Shown here: one piece after another, positions 53,304-62,731 of the stretch | Layout of the letters: each line of letters starts with the position of its first letter | How positions within the stretch are numbered: position 1 is the first letter of the stretch | From: DASUXA01 sp036378155 | GTDB lineage: Bacteria > Actinomycetota > Actinomycetes > Mycobacteriales > Micromonosporaceae | Reading direction: 5' to 3' | DNA length: 64,000 nt | NCBI GenBank assembly: GCA_036378155.1 | Contig: DASUXA010000057.1 | Coordinates: forward strand, 62,001 to 126,000 | Program-made: the position numbers and the translations under genes | The notes under the pieces: model-generated | What the model saw: the letters and a program-made list of their open reading frames with translations, nothing else | Told to the model about the DNA's origin: nothing | The model's database searches: none

Positions 53304-54301
53304 CCGCGCTGCCCGACCCTGCCCCGACGACCCGCCCGTCGGCCGGCACCCTGCCCGGTCCGGTGATCGCCGTCGTCGGACCGACCGCCACCGGCAAGTC
53401 CGCGCTCAGCCTCGCCCTGGCCCACGCGCTGGGCGGCGAGGTGGTCAACGCCGACTCGATGCAGCTGTACCGGGGCATGGACATCGGGACCGCGAAGCTG
53501 ACCGTCGCCGAGCGGCAGGGCGTACCGCACCACGTGCTCGACCTGTGGGACGTCACCGAGCCCGCCAGCGTCGCCGAGTACCAGCGCGCCGCCCGCGCCG
53601 CCATCGACGACGTCCTCGCCCGTCGCCGGGTACCGCTGCTGGTCGGCGGCTCCGGGCTGTACGTGCGGGCGGTCCTCGAGCGCTTCGAGTTCCCCGGTAC
53701 CGACCCGGACCTGCGGGCCCGGCTGGAGGCGGAACTCGCCGAACGGGGACCGGCCGGGCTGTACGCCCGGCTGGCGGCGACCGACCCGGCGGCAGCCGCG
53801 GCGATTCTGCCCAGCAACGGTCGGCGCATCGTGCGCGCGTTGGAGGTCGTCGAGTTGACCGGTCGCCCGTTCACCGCCGCCCTGCCGGACGAGCCGCGTC
53901 CGGTGTACGACGCCGTGCAGATCGGCGTCGACCTGGACACCGCGCTGCTCGACCGGCGGATCGCGGTACGCGTGCACCGCATGTGGGACCAGGGTCTGGT
54001 CGACGAGGTACGCGCGCTGGAGAAGGCGGGACTGCGCGAGGGCCGTACCGCCAGCCGCGCGCTCGGCTACCAGCAGCTGCTGCGCGCCCTCGCGGGCGAG
54101 TGCACCGAAGCCGAGGCGATGGCGGAGACGATCCGGGCGACACGGCGTTTTGTGCGGCGCCAGCGTTCCTGGTTCCGCCGTGACCCGCGGGTTCGGTGGC
54201 TGGACGGAGCCGCCGACGACCTGCTCGAACGCGTGGTGACCGAGATCGACCGCGCGGTCGGCGACCGGTTGGCGCAGCGCGCCGACCGAGGTGCAGGATG
54301 A
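53300..54301 (+). CDS. miaA: tRNA dimethylallyltransferase MiaA
   Basis: 333 residues; transfers dimethylallyl to A37 of tRNAs reading UNN codons. P-loop GPTATGKSALS near 30-40, NADSMQLYRGMDIGTAK, GGSGLYVRAVL, and RRQRSWFRRDPR at the C-terminal tRNA-binding part. ATG 53300 overlaps the previous stop; dapF follows 4 nt after the stop. Confidence 0.95.
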   Translation: MTALPDPAPTTRPSAGTLPGPVIAVVGPTATGKSALSLALAHALGGEVVNADSMQLYRGMDIGTAKLTVAERQGVPHHVLDLWDVTEPASVAEYQRAARAAIDDVLARRRVPLLVGGSGLYVRAVLERFEFPGTDPDLRARLEAELAERGPAGLYARLAATDPAAAAAILPSNGRRIVRALEVVELTGRPFTAALPDEPRPVYDAVQIGVDLDTALLDRRIAVRVHRMWDQGLVDEVRALEKAGLREGRTASRALGYQQLLRALAGECTEAEAMAETIRATRRFVRRQRSWFRRDPRVRWLDGAADDLLERVVTEIDRAVGDRLAQRADRGAG

Positions 54302-54305
54302 TCTG

Positions 54306-55142
54306 ATGCGCTTCGCGAAAGGCCACGGCACCGGTAACGACTTCGTCATCCTGCCCGACCCGGACGGAGCGCTGCCGCTGACCGCCGACCTCGTGGTCGC
54401 CCTGTGCGACCGGCGACTGGGTATCGGCGCGGACGGGGTGCTGCGGGTGGTCCGGACCGCGAAGCACCCGGTCGCCGCCGGGCACGCCGGGGACGCCGAG
54501 TGGTTCATGGACTACTGGAACTGCGACGGCTCGCTTGCCGAGATGTGCGGCAACGGGGTACGCGTCTTCGCCCGGTACCTGACCGCGACCGGGCTCGCCG
54601 AGGGTCCGGCGGTACCGGTCGCGACCCGCTCCGGTGTCGTCGTCGCCGACGTCGCCCCCGACACGGTCACCGTGGACATGGTGCCGCCCCGCCTCGGGCC
54701 GTCCGGTGTCGCGACGGTGTCCGGTCGGCAATTCGCCGGTACCTCGGTCACGGTCGGCAACCCGAACCTGGTGTGCCCGGTCGACGACCTGAGCGGTCTG
54801 GACCTGACCGTCGCGCCCGGGCTCGACCCCGCGCTGTTCCCCCATGCCGCGAACGTCGAGTTCGTCCGACCGGGCGACGGGACGCCGGACGCCGACCGGC
54901 ATGTGGTCATGCGGGTCTTCGAGCGGGGCGCCGGGGAGACGCTGTCCTGCGGTTCGGGCGCCTGCGCCGTGGCCGCCGCCGTACTCGCCGAGGCGGGGCT
55001 GGACAACGGCGTCGTCGCCGTCGACGTACCGGGCGGTCGGCTGCGCGTCACGATCGCACCGGGTCGCTGCCGGCTCGCCGGTCCCGCCGTGATCGTGGCG
55101 ACCGGCGACATCGACCCGACGGCGCTGGTCCGCCCGGTCTGA
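54306..55142 (+). CDS. dapF: Diaminopimelate epimerase DapF
   Basis: 278 residues; converts LL- to meso-diaminopimelate for peptidoglycan and lysine. Catalytic Cys pair in EMCGNGVRVFARY and SCGSGACAVAAA; N-terminal HGTGNDFVIL. ATG 54306 has AGGA 7 nt upstream; GTG 54291 is in frame but overlaps miaA. A terminator stem includes its stop codon. Confidence 0.95.
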   Translation: MRFAKGHGTGNDFVILPDPDGALPLTADLVVALCDRRLGIGADGVLRVVRTAKHPVAAGHAGDAEWFMDYWNCDGSLAEMCGNGVRVFARYLTATGLAEGPAVPVATRSGVVVADVAPDTVTVDMVPPRLGPSGVATVSGRQFAGTSVTVGNPNLVCPVDDLSGLDLTVAPGLDPALFPHAANVEFVRPGDGTPDADRHVVMRVFERGAGETLSCGSGACAVAAAVLAEAGLDNGVVAVDVPGGRLRVTIAPGRCRLAGPAVIVATGDIDPTALVRPV

Positions 55143-55168
55143 CCCGGCGCGACGCGCCGGGTCAGACC
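55136..55168. terminator. Terminator overlapping the dapF stop codon
   Basis: Perfect 15-bp arms GGTCTGACCCGGCGC (55136-55150) and complement (55154-55168), loop GAC. The left arm contains the last dapF codon and its TGA (55140-55142). It also ends recQ transcription from the other side. Confidence 0.85.
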
Positions 55169-55176
55169 GGGCACCG

Positions 55177-56904
55177 TCAGGCGACCGGCTCGGGGGCGTC
55201 CGTCACCGGGTGCTTCGACAGCAGGTTCTGCTCGAGCACCACCGGTACCGACAACGTCTTGTAGCCGACCTCCTCGAACAGGACCACCATCCGGTCCTCC
55301 TCGTACCCCATCACCATCCCGGCGCCCCACTGCGGGTGGTACACGGTGCTCTGCACGGCGAACGGCTCGTCGACGGTGGCCGGGGGAGCGCTCACCACGC
55401 CTTCCATGCAGTTGTCGCAGTGTCCACAAGGGCCTGACAACTGTTCGCCGAAGTACGCGAGCAGCATCGCCACCCGGCACTGCCGGGTCTCGGCGAACGC
55501 GCGCATCATGTCGGTACGCGAGCGCTGCAGGCTCTGGTGCCGTTCGGCTTCGCGCAACGCTTCCTCGGCTGCGGCCCTGGGCAGCGGAGCGTACCGGGGC
55601 GCGACCAGGCGACCGCGTGACTCGGTGGTCGCGGCTCCAATCTCCTCCAGCAGCGCCGCCAACTGCGTGATCTTGCGGGGGCTCAGCCCGGTGCGTTCCT
55701 TCAGCGCCGCCTTGCTGATCGGTCCCTCGTGCAGCGCCGCCGCCAGCTTCTCCAGGTCGTCGCGGCTGGGGGTGCCGCCGCTGAAGTACCGTTGCAGCGC
55801 CTCGTCCTCGGCGCGCCACAGCAGCAGCACCCAGCTCGGCAGCCCGTCCCGACCGGCCCGCCCGATCTCCTGGAAGTAGCTGTCCGGCGAGTCGGGCAGC
55901 GCGGTGTGGATCACCCAGCGGATGTTCGGCTTGTCGATACCCATGCCGAATGCCGAGGTCGCCACCATCACCGGGATCTCGTCGGCGAGGAAGCCCTCGT
56001 GTCGTCGGGTACGCGCGCCGGCGCTCATCCCGCCGTGGTACGCCTGCGCCTCGATGCCCGCCTCGACCAGCCGCTCGGCGAGTTCCTCGGCGGCGCGGCG
56101 GGTCGGCACGTACACGATGCCCGGCGGCTGCTCCTGCCGCAGCCGGTCCAGCAGGTGCCGCCAGCGGTAGTCCTCGTCCGGACAGTGCACCGCCTCGAGG
56201 AACAGGTTCGGTCGGTCGAGACCGGTCACGATGACGTGCGGCTTGCGCAACCGCAGCCGGGCCACGATGTCGTCGCGTACCGGCGGCGACGCGGTCGCGG
56301 TCAGCGCCACGATCGGCGGGCGACCGAGTTCGTCGATCAGGTGACCCAGCGAGAGGTAGTCGGGCCGGAAGTCGTGCCCCCACGCGGAGATGCAGTGCGC
56401 CTCGTCGACCGCGACCAGCGCGGGACGCAGCGCCTTCACCTCGGCGAGCCGGTCCGGTTGGGACAGTTGCTCCGGCGTGATGAACAGGAACCGGGCGCGC
56501 CCGGACCGGATCGCCTCGAGCGCCTCGCGCTGCTGGTTCGGCGTCTCCGCCGAGCTGACCCGGACCGCCTTCAGGTCCGCCCGGCCACGTTCGTTGAGCC
56601 CGGAGATCTGGTCCTCCTGCAGCGCCAGCAGCGGAGAGATCACCACTGTCGGACCGTGCAGCAGGGTCGCGGGTACCTGGTAGATCGCGGACTTGCCGGC
56701 ACCGGTGGGGAGGACGACCAGGGCGTCGCGGCGGCTCATCACCGCCCGCATCGCGGCGAGTTGACCTTCGCGCAGGGAGCGCCAGCCGAAATGACGCCGC
56801 GCGGCGCGGCGCAGCCGGGGGGAGTGCAGTCGGAACATCGCGGCGAGGATTCCCCGGCCACGATCATGCCAAACCCCGGACCGGGTACCGTCGCCCGCCG
56901 TCAC
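55177..56904 (-). CDS. recQ: RecQ-type ATP-dependent DNA helicase
   Basis: 575 residues. Helicase motifs: I PTGAGKSAIYQ, II VDEAHCISAWGHDFRP, VI QEIGRAGRDG; zinc-binding Cys (CRVAMLLAYF... CGHCDNC) near 470-510. There is no HRDC domain; the C-terminus instead has a short beta-rich tail (VYHPQWGAGMVMGYE). GTG 56904 overlaps the malic enzyme stop (GTGA); ATG 56838 would remove 22 residues and is a credible alternative. Confidence 0.9.
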   Translation of the reverse strand: MTAGDGTRSGVWHDRGRGILAAMFRLHSPRLRRAARRHFGWRSLREGQLAAMRAVMSRRDALVVLPTGAGKSAIYQVPATLLHGPTVVISPLLALQEDQISGLNERGRADLKAVRVSSAETPNQQREALEAIRSGRARFLFITPEQLSQPDRLAEVKALRPALVAVDEAHCISAWGHDFRPDYLSLGHLIDELGRPPIVALTATASPPVRDDIVARLRLRKPHVIVTGLDRPNLFLEAVHCPDEDYRWRHLLDRLRQEQPPGIVYVPTRRAAEELAERLVEAGIEAQAYHGGMSAGARTRRHEGFLADEIPVMVATSAFGMGIDKPNIRWVIHTALPDSPDSYFQEIGRAGRDGLPSWVLLLWRAEDEALQRYFSGGTPSRDDLEKLAAALHEGPISKAALKERTGLSPRKITQLAALLEEIGAATTESRGRLVAPRYAPLPRAAAEEALREAERHQSLQRSRTDMMRAFAETRQCRVAMLLAYFGEQLSGPCGHCDNCMEGVVSAPPATVDEPFAVQSTVYHPQWGAGMVMGYEEDRMVVLFEEVGYKTLSVPVVLEQNLLSKHPVTDAPEPVA

Positions 56905-58337
56905 GCCGTCGCCGTTTCGGGGTCGGTACCGGTCAGGTCCCAGCGGACGCCCTTCGCGGCGGCGCGTACCGCGGTGGCGACGGCGGGCGCGACCCGACTG
57001 TCGAAGACGCTCGGTACGATCACGCTCGGATTGATCTTGTCCTGCCCGACCACGTCGGCGATCGCGCGTGCCGCGGCCAACGCCATGTCCTCGGTGAACT
57101 CGCGCGCCTGGGCGTCGAGCATGCCCCGGAACACGCCGGGGAACGCGAGCACGTTGTTGATCTGGTTCGGTTGGTCGGACCGTCCGGTCGCGACGATCGC
57201 CGCGTGCTGCCGCGCCTGCCGCGGATCGACCTCCGGGTCGGGGTTGGCCAGCGCGAACACCACCGCATTGTCGGCCATCGTGGCGATGTCGTCGCCGGTC
57301 AGCAGGTTCGGCGCGCTGACGCCGATGAACACGTCCGCGCCGCGCAACGCCCCGCGCAGGTCACCGGCGTAGTTGTCCTTGTTGGTGTGCTCGGCCAGCC
57401 ACTGCCACGCCGGGTTCAGACCGGGCATGTTCCGGTTCAGCGCGCCCGGCCGGTCGCAGGCGATGATATCGCCGACGCCCTGACGCAGCAGCAGCTTCAT
57501 GATCGCGGTACCGGCGGCGCCCGCCCCGCACACCACGACCCGCACGTCCGACAGGTTCTTGCCGACCACTCGAAGCGCGTTGGTCAGGGCGGCCAGCACA
57601 CAGATCGCCGTACCGTGCTGGTCGTCGTGGAACACCGGGATGTCCAGCGCCTCGCGCAGCCGCGCCTCGATCTCGAAGCAGCGCGGCGCCGCGATGTCCT
57701 CCAGGTTGATCCCGCCGTACGCCGGGGCGATCGCCTTGACGGTACGGATGATCTCCTCGGTGTCCTGGGTGTCCAGCACCACCGGCCAGGCGTCCACCCC
57801 GCCGAACCGCTTGAACAGCGCCGCCTTGCCCTCCATCACGGGCAGCGCGGCAGCCGGGCCGATGTTGCCCAGACCGAGTACCGCCGACCCGTCGGTCACC
57901 ACGGCGACGGTGTTCCGTTTGATGGTCAACCGACGCGCGTCGTCCGGGTTCTTCGCGATCGCCAGGCACACCCGCGCCACGCCCGGTGTGTACGCCCGGG
58001 ACAGCTCGTCCCGGTTACGCAGCGCCACCTTCGGCTGTACCTCGATCTTGCCGCCGAGGTGCAGCAGGAACGTCCGGTCGGAGACCTTGCGTACCTCCAC
58101 CCCATCCAGCCCGTCGAGCGCCGCCACCACCTCCTCGACGTGGGCGGCGTCGGCGGTGTCGCAGGTCAGGTCGGCGATCACCCGCAGGTGGTCGGAGTCG
58201 ACCACGTCCAGCGCGGTAACCACGGCGCCCGCCTCGCCGACCGCTGTGGTCAACTTGCCGATGGCGGAGGTGTCCGCGGTGACCGCCACCCGGATGGTGA
58301 TCGAAAAGCCCGCGCTGGGTAGTGCTGTGCTGGACAA
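56901..58337 (-). CDS. NAD(P)-dependent malic enzyme with N-terminal ACT domain
   Basis: 478 residues; oxidative decarboxylation of malate to pyruvate. N-terminal ACT-like regulatory domain (about 10-80; SITIRVAVTADTSAIGKL), malic domain with SRAYTPGVARVC and TDGSAVLGLGNIG, then a Rossmann NAD domain (VVCGAGAAGTAI). HDDQHGTA is intact. TTG 58337 is chosen because GGAAGGGA lies 5-6 nt upstream. Coupled to recQ downstream. The ACT domain suggests amino-acid feedback. Confidence 0.9.
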   Translation of the reverse strand: MSSTALPSAGFSITIRVAVTADTSAIGKLTTAVGEAGAVVTALDVVDSDHLRVIADLTCDTADAAHVEEVVAALDGLDGVEVRKVSDRTFLLHLGGKIEVQPKVALRNRDELSRAYTPGVARVCLAIAKNPDDARRLTIKRNTVAVVTDGSAVLGLGNIGPAAALPVMEGKAALFKRFGGVDAWPVVLDTQDTEEIIRTVKAIAPAYGGINLEDIAAPRCFEIEARLREALDIPVFHDDQHGTAICVLAALTNALRVVGKNLSDVRVVVCGAGAAGTAIMKLLLRQGVGDIIACDRPGALNRNMPGLNPAWQWLAEHTNKDNYAGDLRGALRGADVFIGVSAPNLLTGDDIATMADNAVVFALANPDPEVDPRQARQHAAIVATGRSDQPNQINNVLAFPGVFRGMLDAQAREFTEDMALAAARAIADVVGQDKINPSVIVPSVFDSRVAPAVATAVRAAAKGVRWDLTGTDPETATA

Positions 58338-58492
58338 GGTCGTCCCTTCCACGATCGCCGGATGACGGCATTCTCCCCCCGGCGATGGTCGGGTCCCCAC
58401 GCCGGGTCGCGCCGGAGCCGGGCTCGAGCACGTCCGAGACGTCGTGGTATTGGAGATGCGGTCGGCGGTACCGGCGTGTCACGATCGATGCA

Positions 58493-59935
58493 ATGAGTTA
58501 CGAGCCTATTGGGGTGCCCGGCTCCCCTGACACAGATCCGACCACCGGGGAGTTCGACCTCGAGGACCGGCAGGCGCTGCGCCGGGTCGCGGGGTTGTCC
58601 ACGGAATTGGCGGACATCACCGAGGTTGAATACCGGCAGCTCCGCCTCGAGCGGGTGGTACTGGTCGGCGTGTGGACCGAGGGGACGGTCGCCGACGCCG
58701 AGAACTCCCTGACCGAACTCGCGGCGCTCGCCGAGACCGCCGGCTCGCAGGTGCTCGAAGGGCTGATCCAGCGGCGCGGGCGCCCGGACCCCGCCACGTA
58801 CATCGGCCGGGGCAAGGTCGCCGAGTTGCGCGGCGTGGTCGTCGCCACCGGCGCCGACACGGTGATCTGCGACGGCGAACTGTCCCCAGGTCAGTTGCGC
58901 AACCTGGAACAGGACATCAAGATCAAGGTCATCGACCGTACCGCGTTGATCCTGGACATCTTCGCCCAGCACGCGAAGAGCCGGGAAGGCAAGGCGCAGG
59001 TCGAGCTCGCCCAGTTGCAGTACCTGCTGCCCCGGCTGCGGGGCTGGGGCGAGACGCTGTCCCGGCAGGCGGGCGGTCGCGCCGGCGGCGCGAACGGGGG
59101 CGTCGGTCTGCGCGGTCCCGGCGAGACCAAGCTGGAAACCGACCGCCGTCGGATCCGCGCCCGGATCGCCCGGCTCAAGCGCGAGATCCACGCGATGCGG
59201 ACGGTCCGCGACACGAAGCGGTCGGGGCGGCGGCGGCACGAGGTACCGGCGGTGGCGATCGCCGGGTACACCAACGCCGGCAAGTCCAGCCTGCTCAACC
59301 GGCTGACCGGCGCGGGCGTACTGGTGGAGAACGCGCTGTTCGCCACGCTCGACCCGACGACCCGGCGCTCGCGTACCGCCGACGGTCGGGTGTACACGCT
59401 GTCGGACACCGTCGGGTTCGTCCGTCACCTGCCGCACCAGCTCGTCGAGGCGTTCCGCTCGACGCTGGAGGAGGTCGCGGACGCCGACCTGGTGTTGCAC
59501 GTGGTGGACGGGGCGCACGTCGACCCGCAGGAGCAGGTACGCGCCGTGCGCGAGGTGCTCGCCGAGGTGGGCGCCGACCAGGTACCGGAACTCCTGGTCA
59601 TCAACAAGATCGACGCGGTGGACGAGGAGACCCTGCTCGCGCTCAAGCGCACGTTCGCCGACGCCGTGTTCGTCTCGGCGCGCACCGGGCTGGGCATCGA
59701 CGCGCTGCGCGAGGCGATCGAGCAGCGGCTGCCCCGCCCCGCGGTCGAGGTGCTGGTCCGTATCCCGTACCAGCGGGGCGACCTGGTCGCCCAGGTCCAC
59801 CAGCGCGGCGAGGTGCTGTCCACCGAGCACACCGAGGCGGGCACTCTGCTGCGGGTCCGGGTGAGCCCCTGGCTGGCTGGGCAACTTGCCCCATACGTCG
59901 TTGTCGAGGCCGACGCTGCCGCTCGCGCACGATAA
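58493..59935 (+). CDS. hflX: GTPase HflX
   Basis: 480-residue ribosome-associated GTPase that splits stalled ribosomes. N-terminal HflX domain with YIGRGKVAEL, the linker GLRGPGETKLETDRR, then G motifs: G1 GYTNAGKSS, G3 DTVGF, G4 NKID. ATG 58493 has no Shine-Dalgarno, so the message may be leaderless. Divergent from the malic enzyme gene across 155 bp. Confidence 0.94.
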   Translation: MSYEPIGVPGSPDTDPTTGEFDLEDRQALRRVAGLSTELADITEVEYRQLRLERVVLVGVWTEGTVADAENSLTELAALAETAGSQVLEGLIQRRGRPDPATYIGRGKVAELRGVVVATGADTVICDGELSPGQLRNLEQDIKIKVIDRTALILDIFAQHAKSREGKAQVELAQLQYLLPRLRGWGETLSRQAGGRAGGANGGVGLRGPGETKLETDRRRIRARIARLKREIHAMRTVRDTKRSGRRRHEVPAVAIAGYTNAGKSSLLNRLTGAGVLVENALFATLDPTTRRSRTADGRVYTLSDTVGFVRHLPHQLVEAFRSTLEEVADADLVLHVVDGAHVDPQEQVRAVREVLAEVGADQVPELLVINKIDAVDEETLLALKRTFADAVFVSARTGLGIDALREAIEQRLPRPAVEVLVRIPYQRGDLVAQVHQRGEVLSTEHTEAGTLLRVRVSPWLAGQLAPYVVVEADAAARAR

Positions 59936-59987
59936 CCGACACCGCCCGGTCCCCATCCGTCCTGCGCGCTTCTGACAGACTGTGCCG

Positions 59988-61445
59988 ATGCGGCGCGTGG
60001 CAGGGGTGGTGATCGGGGCAGCGGCTCTGGCGTTCGGGATAGCCGTTCCGGCGGCGGCGGCGCCTGCCGGTCCCGCCACCGCCTGCACCGTCAAGGACGA
60101 CCAGGTCGCCAACCTGTCCGGGCTGGTGGCGACGGCGAGCGGATACGTCGCGGTCAGCGGCCGCAGTTCGGACGGCACGACGCCGCGCGTGTTCGTGCTC
60201 GACGGGAGTTGCCGGCGGCAGCGCACCGTCAGTTACCCGAGCCAGCCGCTGGATCCGGAGGACGTCGTCGCCCAGCCGGACGGCACGCTGTGGATCGCCG
60301 ACATCGGCGACACGGACAAGAACCGCCCGTGGATCACGCTGTGGAAGGCGGCCGCCAACCTCAGCAAGATGACCAGGTACCGGTTCACCTACCCGGACAA
60401 GCAGGCGCGCGACGCGGAGGCGATCGTCCTCAACGGCAACGGCATGCCGATCGTGGTCACCAAGGTGGCCAACGGACCAGCCGAGTTGTACACCCCGGCC
60501 GCCGCGCCCGACGCGAACGCCACCGGCGGCGTACCGCTGAAGAAGGTGGGGGAGTTCCACCCGGTCCGGACCAACACGCCGAACCAGTTCGGCGTGGTCG
60601 GGCAGAACACGGTGACCGGCGGCGCGAACTCGCCGGACGGCAAGCGGGTGGTACTGCGCACCTACTCCGACGCGTACGAGTGGGACGTCGCCGGCGGTGA
60701 CGCGGTCGCCGCGATCACCCAGGGCAAGCCGCGCATCACCCCGCTGCCGAACGAGTCGCGCGGCGAGGCGATCACATACACCCACGACGGCTCCGCGTTC
60801 CTCACCGTGCCGCGCGACGGCGCCGCCAAGATCCTGCGGTACACGCCGTCCACGAGCGACCAGCCCCCGCCGACCAAGGCGGCCAGCGCGCCCGGAGCGT
60901 CCGGCGGCAGTTTCTGGAAGAAGCTCACCCTCAAGCAGCTCACGGTCCTGGTCGCCGCAGTCGGCGTGCTGGGGCTGCTGATGGTCGTCGGTGGGGTGCT
61001 GGGCATCCGGTACGCCCGTGCGCACCCGCCGACGCCCCGCGACAGCGTCGACGTCGACAACCGGCGACGGCGGCGCCGACACGGCGAGCGTACCGGCGAC
61101 TGGTCGGACGACGACGAGTTCGCCGGCGGCGAGCCGGGCGTGTACGGAAGCGCGGCGTCGGCGCGGGGCAGGGTGTACTCCGCCCCGGGGTACACCGAGC
61201 CCGGGTACGACCCGGGCTACCAGGAGCCCCCGGCACCGCGACGTCCCCGCCAGCGGTACGACTCGAACGGCTACGACGACTATCGCGAGCAGGGGTACCG
61301 GGAACCGGCGCACCCCGAACCCGGCTACCCGGAGCGCGGCTACGAGGAGCCCGGATATCCGCCGCCGCGCCCGCGCGGACGGGAATACCGGGGTGGTCGG
61401 TCGGACGGGTACGACGAGCCGTACGCGGACCGCTACGGCCGCTGA
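59988..61445 (+). CDS. Exported membrane-anchored protein with Tyr/Pro/Gly-rich tail
   Basis: 485 residues. Signal peptide about 1-26 (ending AAAAP), a beta-propeller-like extracytoplasmic domain (LDPEDVVAQPDGTLWIADIGD... DARDAEAI-type pattern), one TM near 322-345, then a cytoplasmic tail with an Arg cluster and PGYxEPGY-type repeats. I know no function; relatives next to hflX are annotated as hypothetical. ATG 59988 with CAGACT at 59977-59982 as possible -10, so perhaps leaderless. Confidence 0.75.
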   Translation: MRRVAGVVIGAAALAFGIAVPAAAAPAGPATACTVKDDQVANLSGLVATASGYVAVSGRSSDGTTPRVFVLDGSCRRQRTVSYPSQPLDPEDVVAQPDGTLWIADIGDTDKNRPWITLWKAAANLSKMTRYRFTYPDKQARDAEAIVLNGNGMPIVVTKVANGPAELYTPAAAPDANATGGVPLKKVGEFHPVRTNTPNQFGVVGQNTVTGGANSPDGKRVVLRTYSDAYEWDVAGGDAVAAITQGKPRITPLPNESRGEAITYTHDGSAFLTVPRDGAAKILRYTPSTSDQPPPTKAASAPGASGGSFWKKLTLKQLTVLVAAVGVLGLLMVVGGVLGIRYARAHPPTPRDSVDVDNRRRRRRHGERTGDWSDDDEFAGGEPGVYGSAASARGRVYSAPGYTEPGYDPGYQEPPAPRRPRQRYDSNGYDDYREQGYREPAHPEPGYPERGYEEPGYPPPRPRGREYRGGRSDGYDEPYADRYGR

Positions 61446-61463
61446 GGGACCGCCCGCCCCGCC

Positions 61464-61531
61464 TGCCTCACGCCGCCTGATCCCGCCTCACGCCGCCTGC
61501 CTCGCGCCGTCTGGTTCCGCCTCGCGCTCGC
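61464..61531. repeat. Degenerate short tandem repeats
   Basis: Four related 14-bp units of the type GCCTCACGCCGCCT begin at 61464, 61484, 61498 and 61518, alternately 20 and 14 bp apart. The first two are identical. Intergenic between the exported protein and lexA. Confidence 0.7.
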
Positions 61532-61584
61532 GGCCCGTCACAGAGGGTGGCCGGCGCTTCACCGGGGTGCCTTGCGACAACGCC

Positions 61585-61620
61585 ACACCCGTGGTGATGT
61601 GCGTACACCACCACCGGTGT
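61585..61620. repeat. Palindromic intergenic element, copy C
   Basis: 16-bp arms (61585-61600 and 61605-61620) pair at 14 of 16 positions around the loop GCGT. The core TGGTGATGT / ACACCACCA matches copy B at 5659, and the element is preceded by the same CAACGC lead-in (61578). It lies between the converging exported-protein gene and lexA. Confidence 0.7.
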
Positions 61621-61679
61621 GCGCGTCTGAAACACCCTGCCGCCTCGCGCACCCGCCCGGCTGGCGGAATCGCGGGACG

Positions 61680-62585
61680 TCAGATACGGCGCAGGACCGC
61701 GACGACCCGTCCCATGATCGTCGCTTCGTCGCCGGGAATCGGCTCGAACAACGGGTTGCGCGGCATCAGCAGCACGTGGCCGTCGGGCTGGCGGCGGTAC
61801 GCCTTGACGGTCGCCTCGCCGTCCAGCAACGCGGCGACGATGTCGCCGTTGTTCGCGGTCGGCTGCTGCCGGACCACGACCCAGTCCCCGTCGCAGATCG
61901 CCGCCTCGATCATCGAGTCGCCCTTGACCTGGAGCAGGAACAGTTCGCCCTCGCCGACCAGTTCGCGGGGCAGCGGGAACACGTCCTCGATCGACTGCTC
62001 GGCGAGCACCGGACCACCGGCGGCGATGCGACCCAGCACCGGCACGTACGCCGGGCGGGGCTGCGCGGCGCGGACCGCTTCGTCGTCCTCGGCGGTCGGC
62101 TCGGCCGGTACCCGTACGTCGACGGCGCGCGGACGGTTCGGGTCGCGGCGCAAAAAGCCCTTCTTCTCCAACTCCTTGAGTTGGTAGGCGACGCTGGACG
62201 GCGAGACCAGCCCGACCGCCTCGCCGATCTCGCGCACGCTCGGCGGGTACCCGTACCGCGAGACCCACTCGCGAATGAACTCGAGGATGCGTCGCTGCCG
62301 CGCGGTCAGACCGGCGGCGAGCACGTCCGGGGTGCTGCTGGGCACGCCGGTCACGGCGCGCAACCGCGGCTCGTCGGCGCTGGGGCGGGCAGTGCGCGGT
62401 TGATCCGCGCTGGGGCGGGCACTGCGCGGTTCGTCCGCGCCAGAGCGGGCAGTGCGCGGCTGTTCCGCGCCAGAACGGGCAGTGCGCGGTTCGTCCGCGC
62501 CTGAAAGGGACCGGCGTCGCCGCTGCTCTGCTGCGCCTGGTTGCCGGTCTCCCTGCCGTGTGCCCGCGGGCCCGTCCGTCGCCAC
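61680..62585 (-). CDS. lexA: LexA repressor with repeat-containing N-terminal extension
   Basis: 301 residues; SOS repressor and self-cleaving protease. Winged HTH about 93-155 (ARQRRILEFIREWVSRYGYPPSVREI), cleavage site Ala189-Gly190 (GRIAAGGP), catalytic Ser224 (KGDSM) and Lys261 (ATVKAY). The ~90 residues before the HTH are unusual: five 10-residue units of the SGADEPRTAR type. GTG 62585 is preferred because GGGGAGG is 6 nt upstream; ATG 62591 touches that site. The operators are at 62732-62763. Confidence 0.93.
   Translation of the reverse strand: MATDGPAGTRQGDRQPGAAEQRRRRSLSGADEPRTARSGAEQPRTARSGADEPRSARPSADQPRTARPSADEPRLRAVTGVPSSTPDVLAAGLTARQRRILEFIREWVSRYGYPPSVREIGEAVGLVSPSSVAYQLKELEKKGFLRRDPNRPRAVDVRVPAEPTAEDDEAVRAAQPRPAYVPVLGRIAAGGPVLAEQSIEDVFPLPRELVGEGELFLLQVKGDSMIEAAICDGDWVVVRQQPTANNGDIVAALLDGEATVKAYRRQPDGHVLLMPRNPLFEPIPGDEATIMGRVVAVLRRI
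62371..62520. repeat. 30-bp tandem repeat inside lexA
   Basis: Consecutive 30-bp units begin at 62371, 62401, 62431, 62461 and 62491; the first four are closely similar, the last degenerate. They encode the 10-residue units in the LexA N-terminal extension. Unit length keeps the frame, so copy number could vary freely. Confidence 0.9.
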
Positions 62586-62731
62586 GTCCATCCTCCCCTT
62601 GTCGGATTTCGTCGAGCGGTCCGGTCTCGCGCCCGGTGTCCGCATACCGCCGACGCTATCCCGATGATCGCGTGACTTCAAACATCTGTACGACGTGTCG
62701 TCTCGACAGCCGTGGACGGGTCTGCTAAACC

